A model generated the notes under the pieces. It saw nothing but the letters and a program-made list of their open reading frames with translations. It was not told where the DNA came from and searched no databases. The translations under genes were made by a program, and so were the position numbers. This document shows positions 63,570-64,000 of a DNA stretch of 64,000 nt, piece by piece. The stretch lies in NCBI GenBank assembly GCA_963825585.1, contig CAWGTX010000005.1, forward strand, positions 62,001 to 126,000, read 5' to 3'. The stretch's first letter is position 1, and every line of letters starts with the position of its first letter. The stretch comes from JAOUGY01 sp963825585. GTDB lineage: Bacteria > Actinomycetota > Acidimicrobiia > Spongiisociales > ZC4RG35.

Positions 63570-63717
63570 CGCCAGGCCTCCTCGTTCGAATACGTCTCCA
63601 CGCGTGTCGGTTTGGGTCCGGCGGTGACCGATTCGTGCACCATAAAGCGGCGGAATGACGCCTGTCGGTCTCGAGCCCGAACGTCGACGATATCGGAAGC
63701 GGAGGCCGACCGGTCGT

Positions 63718-63758
63718 TGTGTGCATGAACGGGCGCAAAGCGCCCGTTCATGCACACA
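63718..63758. terminator. 19-bp hairpin terminator (TGTGTGCA type)
   Basis: A perfect 18-19 bp stem (63718-63736 paired with 63740-63758) with an AAA loop. Outer arms TGTGTGCA and TGCACACA and inner GGGCG/CGCCC match the terminator at 41586-41626. It lies just downstream of the HEPN/MNT pair on the minus strand and upstream of the zinc dehydrogenase start, so it probably ends the toxin-antitoxin transcript. Confidence 0.75.
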
Positions 63759-63765
63759 CCAGGGC

Positions 63766-63837
63766 TCAGTCCTCCGACGTATGGCGCCCGACTCGGTCGA
63801 TGTAGTCGACGCTGTGGAGACGATCGGCAGGCGTCAC
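63766..63837 (-). pseudogene. Truncated HEPN toxin (DUF86-like) stub
   Basis: GTG 63837 overlaps the MNT gene stop in the 4-base GTGA arrangement normal for MNT-HEPN pairs. It reads MTPADRLHSVDYIDRVGRHT then SED and stops after 23 codons. The opening (RLHxxxDxIDRI-like) is the first helix of HEPN family toxins, which are about 110-140 residues, so more than 80% is missing and the catalytic RxxxxH is not present. A hairpin terminator follows at once. Confidence 0.55.
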
Positions 63838-64000
63838 AGTCGGATCGCATCCCGCTCGAGCTCTTCCCTGTGAGCGTTGTCCATGTTCGTGTCCGCGACC
63901 ACGTCGACGGACGCTTCGAGGATCTCCTCGAGTCGACTCCTCAGCCGGGCGAGGTCGAACAGCGTTCGGCTCGGTTCGAGCGTGACGAGCAGGTCGATGT
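63834..64000 (-). CDS. MNT-type nucleotidyltransferase antitoxin (5' end beyond the window)
   Basis: The C-terminal 54 residues of a minimal nucleotidyltransferase: DLLVTLEPSRTLFDLARLRS, then VDVVADTNMDN. This is the second acidic site and tail of MNT antitoxins; the active-site GSxxxxD part would lie past 64000. In such pairs the MNT protein AMPylates or blocks the HEPN RNase. Here the toxin partner is only a stub. Confidence 0.72.
   Translation of the reverse strand, partial: IDLLVTLEPSRTLFDLARLRSRLEEILEASVDVVADTNMDNAHREELERDAIRL

Overview
The window reads as a chromosomal segment of a high-GC Gram-positive bacterium, most likely an actinobacterium and plausibly of the class Acidimicrobiia. 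Supporting signs are very GC-rich codon use, lipoproteins with a lipobox followed by long Thr-rich linkers, an F420/LLM-type oxidoreductase, CO/xanthine dehydrogenase-family enzymes, and the combination of a TRAFs-binding-like helical region with a trypsin-like protease. Placement is by gene style only. No rRNA, tRNA, CRISPR array, phage structural gene or transposase was seen.

Layout. 0-5.1 kb: small-molecule genes, including a divergent quinone-oxidoreductase/TetR pair with a clear shared operator, an alpha/beta hydrolase, a second TetR-like protein and a SnoaL-like protein. 5.5-10.1 kb: a SLATT-like membrane protein, then a tight three-gene operon (helix-hairpin-helix protein, acidic repeat protein, jacalin/MACPF pore-forming-type protein). 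10.1-27.1 kb: a dense sensor/effector island. It holds a TIR-TM-WD40 protein with a polytopic membrane partner and a lipoprotein, an alpha/beta hydrolase followed by a TRAFs-binding/trypsin protease, a peptidoglycan-binding M15 peptidase, two DUF4062 proteins, a SLOG-like protein, a TIR protein, a TIR-like/RDD membrane protein, and a nuclease-TRAFs-binding-trypsin protein. 27.3-31 kb: a two-subunit FAD/Fe-S amine or imino-acid dehydrogenase and a DoxX-like protein. 31.4-35 kb: a MacB-like ABC exporter and a small membrane protein. 35.3-44.2 kb: an acyltransferase, an SH3 lipoprotein, flavodoxin copy 1, envelope proteins, a PH-TM-nuclease-like protein and a divergent sigma factor. 44.4-50 kb: a decayed stretch with two broken DUF4143-type ATPases, each preceded by its own 23-bp-spaced repeats, a zinc alcohol dehydrogenase and a wrecked LuxR-type response regulator. 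50-51.5 kb: a membrane-anchored hydrolase and flavodoxin copy 2. 51.8-63.6 kb: a catabolic cluster (three-subunit molybdenum hydroxylase, XRE-cupin regulator, RidA, hydantoinase-like/DUF1116 chimera, acetamidase, ABC permease and ATPase, LLM oxidoreductase, M20 peptidase, zinc dehydrogenase). 63.7-64 kb: an MNT antitoxin gene with a HEPN stub, cut by the window end.

How the genes fit together. The island at 5.5-27 kb looks like an immune or self/non-self conflict region. It has candidate pore formers, TIR (NAD-cleaving type) domains, a DNA/RNA nuclease and two proteases, arranged with sensor-like domains (WD40, DUF4062, SLOG, TPR-like) and membrane anchors, and no recognisable NTPase switch. 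The 51.8-63.6 kb cluster looks like uptake and breakdown of a nitrogen heterocycle or cyclic amide; its substrate is unknown.

A caution on quality: more than twenty frameshifts, most explained by a single extra base and some by a missing base, break genes that otherwise align well to their families. Their density peaks at 44-50 kb and 55.5-60 kb. I cannot tell sequencing error from real decay. Where one or two shifts suffice I describe the gene as a single CDS, and where damage is heavier I call it a pseudogene.
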